Shown piece by piece: positions 61,519 to 64,000 of a stretch of 64,000 nucleotides of DNA; position 1 is the stretch's first letter, and each line of letters starts with the position of its first letter. Below the pieces are notes generated by a model that was not told the origin of the DNA, made no database searches, and saw only the letters and a program-made list of their open reading frames with translations. The stretch is from Jiangella alba (GTDB taxonomy: Bacteria; Actinomycetota; Actinomycetes; Jiangellales; Jiangellaceae), in NCBI RefSeq assembly GCF_900106035.1, contig NZ_FNUC01000003.1, positions 3,261,317 through 3,325,316 on the forward strand. The letters are read 5' to 3'. Position numbers and translations under genes: made by a program.

Positions 61519-61521
61519 GTA

Positions 61522-61857
61522 ATGTGCGTGGCCATGTCCGCGTCCCGCCTCGACGTCGTCTTCGCCGCGCTGTCCGACCCGACGCGGCGCGCCGTCGTCG
61601 AACGGCTGCGCCTCGGGCCTGCGACGATGACGGAGCTGGCCACTCCCCTGGCGGCCAGCCTGCCCGCGCTGACGAAGCACCTCGCGGTCCTCCAGCGGGC
61701 CGGCCTGGTGACGACGGCGAAGCAGGGCCGGCGGCGGTACTGCACGCTGACGGCGCAGCCGCTGCGCGACGCCGCCGCCTGGCTGGCCGAGTACGGCGCC
61801 TACTGGGACGAGCGGCTGGACGCGCTCACCGGCTACCTGAAGGAGAACCCGTCGTGA
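61522..61857 (+). CDS. ArsR-family transcriptional regulator
   Basis: 111 residues: winged helix FAALSDPTRRAVVERLRLGPATMTELATPLAASLPALTKHLAVLQRAGLV then TTAKQGRRRYCTL, without the cysteine metal-binding box, as in the ArsR members that are paired with SRPBCC proteins. No ribosome-binding site precedes the ATG at 61522, so the message may be leaderless; an ATG at 61534 is the alternative start. Overlaps the next gene by 4 bp (GTGA). Confidence 0.92.
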   Translation: MCVAMSASRLDVVFAALSDPTRRAVVERLRLGPATMTELATPLAASLPALTKHLAVLQRAGLVTTAKQGRRRYCTLTAQPLRDAAAWLAEYGAYWDERLDALTGYLKENPS

Positions 61858-62279
61858 TTCCACTGACGCTGCAGCTCAAGCGGCACGTCCCGGCCGAGCC
61901 CGCGCGGGTGTGGCGGGCGTGGACCGACCCCGGCGAGCTGGCCCGCTGGTACTGGCCCGCCTCGTTCGCCCCGTCCTGCAGTGTCGACCTGCGCGTCGGC
62001 GGCCGCTTCCGCATCGCGTCGGCCGCCGCCGGCATGGCCGTCAGCGGCGAGTTCGCGGCCGTCGAGCCGCCGGCCCGGCTCGTGCACACCTGGAAGTGGG
62101 ACGGCGAGGACGCGGAGACGCTGGTGACGGTCGAGTTCCTGGCCGGCGCCGACGGCGGCACCGACGTCGTCGTCACGCACGAGCGGTTCGCCGACCCCGG
62201 CGACAGCGCCAACCACGCCCAGGGCTGGAACGACTGCCTCGCCCGGCTGGTCGCGTACGACTTCGCCGCCGGCGACTGA
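61854..62279 (+). CDS. SRPBCC (AHSA1-like) domain protein
   Basis: 141 residues of the START-like fold: LKRHVPAEPARVWRAWTDPGELARWYWP, VDLRVGGRFRIAS, VSGEFAAVEPPARLVHTWKW and a C-terminal helix (GWNDCLARLVAYDF). It probably binds a small hydrophobic ligand. GTG start overlapping the ArsR stop; this ArsR-SRPBCC pair is a recurrent actinobacterial arrangement. Confidence 0.9.
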   Translation: MIPLTLQLKRHVPAEPARVWRAWTDPGELARWYWPASFAPSCSVDLRVGGRFRIASAAAGMAVSGEFAAVEPPARLVHTWKWDGEDAETLVTVEFLAGADGGTDVVVTHERFADPGDSANHAQGWNDCLARLVAYDFAAGD

Positions 62280-62412
62280 GGATCATGCCTGGCGTCGGGG
62301 CGCCCGGATATCGTGCCGGCCTGAGGACCCCCGGCGAGCGACAACGGCTGGTCGATCTGGTGACCGCGCGCTTGTCTACCGCCCGCTCGCCCTCTGACCC
62401 ACGCAGGCACCC

Positions 62413-62682
62413 ATGAGCCCCGAGCTGCGTCTGCCCGGCGACTTCCCCGACCATGCGTGGGAGGTCGAGGCCAAGGGGTGGTTCGCGGCGGAGGTGGCGC
62501 TGCCCGGCGGCGGCACCCGCACCGTGACGTTCTACGACCCGGTGCGGCTGCGGCAGGATGTCGAGGCCGACCTCGACGCCGGGCGGCCGGTGTCGATCAC
62601 CCGGCTGATCGTGGTCGAGCGGGTCACCGCCGACCTCATGGCGAGGGCGGTCGCGAGCCTGCCCGGCGGCTTCTTGCGCTGA
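62413..62682 (+). CDS. Small conserved hypothetical protein (89 aa)
   Basis: Short soluble protein: LPGDFPDHAWEVEAKGWFAAEVALPGGGTRTVTFYDPVRLRQDVEADLDAGRPVSI and a C-terminal helix. Reads as a single compact domain with natural composition; convergent with peptide deformylase. No function recognised. Confidence 0.65.
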   Translation: MSPELRLPGDFPDHAWEVEAKGWFAAEVALPGGGTRTVTFYDPVRLRQDVEADLDAGRPVSITRLIVVERVTADLMARAVASLPGGFLR

Positions 62683-62693
62683 CGCGGGAGCGG

Positions 62694-63239
62694 TCAGATG
62701 GCGCGGCCGAAGGTGGCGTGCGGCGAGTCGCGGATGACCGGGGCCTGCTCGCCGGCCCAGTCGGCCTCACGGATGACCTTCATCGCGGCCTTGCGGGCCT
62801 CGCGGTCGAGCTTGTCGATGAAGAGGATGCCGTCGAGGTGGTCGGTCTCGTGCTGGATGGCGCGCGCCAGCCGCTCCGAGCCCTCGATGGCGAGCGGGTC
62901 GCCGTACATGTTGAAGCCGTGCGCGACGACGCGGAGGGCGCGGCGGCAGTCGTACTCGAGGCCGGGCAGGGAGAGGCAGCCCTCGGGGCCGAACTGCTCT
63001 TCCTCGGACAGCTCCAGCGTCGGGTTGATCAGGTGGCCGACGACGTCGTCGACGTCGTAGGTGAAGACACGCAGGGAGACGCCGATCTGCGGGGCGGCGA
63101 GGCCGGCACCGGGCGCGGCCTGCATGGTGTCGACGAGGTCGGTGACCAGCTGCTGGATCTCGCGGTCGAAGTCGACCACCGGCTCGGCCTGGGTGCGCAG
63201 GACCGGGTCGCCGAACAGGCGGATCGGGCGGACGGCCAT
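62694..63239 (-). CDS. def: Peptide deformylase
   Basis: 181 residues with all three deformylase motifs: GAGLAAPQIG, EGCLSLPG (metal Cys) and QHETDHLDG (metal His pair and catalytic Glu). Removes the N-formyl group from new polypeptides in the cytoplasm. ATG at 63239 immediately follows the HAD gene stop (3-bp gap), so both are transcribed together. Confidence 0.96.
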   Translation of the reverse strand: MAVRPIRLFGDPVLRTQAEPVVDFDREIQQLVTDLVDTMQAAPGAGLAAPQIGVSLRVFTYDVDDVVGHLINPTLELSEEEQFGPEGCLSLPGLEYDCRRALRVVAHGFNMYGDPLAIEGSERLARAIQHETDHLDGILFIDKLDREARKAAMKVIREADWAGEQAPVIRDSPHATFGRAI

Positions 63240-63242
63240 GTG

Positions 63243-63878
63243 CTACTCCTCGGACGAGCGATCGGGAGCGACCAGGCCCAGCTGCGACAGCTCGTCGCGC
63301 AGCCGGTCCGGGCCGGTGAAGTGCAGGCTGGTCATGCCGAGCCGCGCGGCGGCGTCGACGTTGGGCGGGTTGTCGTCGATGTACACCGTCGACGCGGCGT
63401 CGATGCCGTAGCGGTCGAGCAGCACCTGGAACAGCCGGGGGTCGGGCTTGACCAGCCGCTCCGTGCCCGACACCACGATGCCCTCGAACCACGACAGCCA
63501 CTCGAACCGCTCGACGGCGTGCGGGAACTTCTCCGCCGACCAGTTGGTCAGGGCGTACAGCCCGACCTCACCGCCGTCGCGCAGCTCGGTCAGCAGCTCG
63601 ACGGTGCCGTCGATGTGCCCGCCGAGGGTCTCGATCCAGCGGGTGTCGTAGGCCGCGATCAGCTCGGCGTGCTCGGGGTGCCGCGCGGTCAGCTCCGCGA
63701 CCGCGTCGGCCCACGACCGGCCGGCGTCCTGCGCGGTGTTCCACTCCGGCGTCGTGACCTCGGTGAGGAACCGCTCCATCTCGGCCTCGGACGGCAGCAG
63801 CGTGCGGTACAGGTAGCGGGGGTCCCAGTCGACCAGCACGCCCCCGAGGTCGAAGACGACCGTCTGCGGCACGCTCAT
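63243..63878 (-). CDS. HAD-superfamily phosphatase
   Basis: 211 residues: motif I VVFDLGGVLVDWDP, motif II LYALTNWS, motif III region LVKPDPRLFQ and motif IV VYIDDNPPNVDAA, matching the YihX/epoxide-hydrolase-N-like subgroup. Likely a sugar-phosphate or small-metabolite phosphatase; substrate unknown. The start overlaps the previous stop by 4 bp (ATGA). Confidence 0.92.
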   Translation of the reverse strand: MSVPQTVVFDLGGVLVDWDPRYLYRTLLPSEAEMERFLTEVTTPEWNTAQDAGRSWADAVAELTARHPEHAELIAAYDTRWIETLGGHIDGTVELLTELRDGGEVGLYALTNWSAEKFPHAVERFEWLSWFEGIVVSGTERLVKPDPRLFQVLLDRYGIDAASTVYIDDNPPNVDAAARLGMTSLHFTGPDRLRDELSQLGLVAPDRSSEE

Positions 63879-64000
63879 ACGTTGAAACCGAGCGCGCGCA
63901 GCTGCTCTCGCCCCTCGTCGGTGATCTTGTCGGGGCCCCACGGCGGCATCCACACCCAGTTGATGCGCAGCTCGGCGACGAGGCCGTCGGTGGCGGCCGC
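63875..64000 (-). CDS. Metal-sulfur cluster assembly factor, SufT/DUF59-like (5' end beyond window)
   Basis: Only the last 41 codons are present, open to the window edge: LVAELRINWVWMPPWGPDK then ITDEGREQLRALGFNV, the conserved C-terminal part of DUF59 proteins encoded in suf operons. Such proteins help mature iron-sulfur clusters. Confidence 0.8.
   Translation of the reverse strand, partial: AAATDGLVAELRINWVWMPPWGPDKITDEGREQLRALGFNV

Overview
The window is high-GC DNA with strongly GC-biased third codon positions, GTG starts and Tat-type lipoproteins. Together with its gene families (SCO6880, DUF6112, DUF2637, DUF4913, MobF TraA-like relaxase, SigE-type ECF factor), this points to a filamentous or related Actinomycetota chromosome; the species cannot be named from the sequence. 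Most of the window (about 8.7-55.9 kb) reads as an integrative and conjugative element (ICE) of the T4SS type. It sits against the 3' end of tRNA-Pro(GGG), with an excisionase-like gene and a tyrosine integrase directly beside the tRNA.

Layout. 1-3.3 kb: the end of a LacI regulator, a sugar-binding lipoprotein and one MalF-type permease, with no partner permease. 3.4-5.9 kb: small unknown genes and a nuclease-toxin/immunity-like pair. 6.05-8.7 kb: an ECF sigma factor split by a complete IS3-family insertion (1333 bp, 28-bp inverted repeats, 3-bp target duplication), followed by its membrane-anchored partner. 8.7-14.5 kb: MobF relaxase-helicase, small membrane protein, a hairpin-rich intergenic region that is a candidate oriT, and a ParB-like protein with a C-terminal frameshift. 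14.5-21 kb: a long imperfect palindrome, a Ser/Pro-repeat membrane protein, an ArdC-like antirestriction metalloprotease, small accessory genes, a TrmO-like protein and an XRE/TPR regulator. 21.4-26.7 kb: primase-polymerase, DUF2637 protein, unknown, second ParB-like protein, TcpC/VirB8-like protein and a VirB1-like transglycosylase, largely overlapping and co-oriented.

27.1-36.5 kb is cargo inserted between two halves of the transfer operon. It holds a secreted Rhs/YD-repeat protein whose tip looks like an SCP1.201/DddA-type cytosine deaminase, an adjoining Imm1-like immunity gene, and three tandem Tat-exported paralogues of unknown function, the middle one a pseudogene with three frameshifts. 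36.7-47.9 kb resumes the transfer machinery: DUF6112 (pilin-like), TrbL/VirB6-like, SCO6880, VirB4-like ATPase, VirD4-like coupling protein, SSB-like, DUF4913 and unknown genes. 48.5-54 kb is a lower-GC accessory pocket: an unrecognised three-gene operon (membrane protein, unknown, 825-aa HEAT-like protein), a HEPN-domain protein and a ribbon-helix-helix/YfbU protein. This pocket is the best candidate for an undescribed, possibly defensive, system.

Right of the tRNA (56-64 kb) is ordinary chromosome: a MocR-type regulator, two ABC-transporter gene pairs, a YtrA-like GntR regulator divergent from an ArsR/SRPBCC pair, peptide deformylase, a HAD phosphatase and the end of a SufT-like gene. No second copy of the tRNA-Pro 3' end was found in the window, so the left boundary of the element probably lies beyond position 1. 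Whether the first 8.7 kb is element or chromosome is therefore open.
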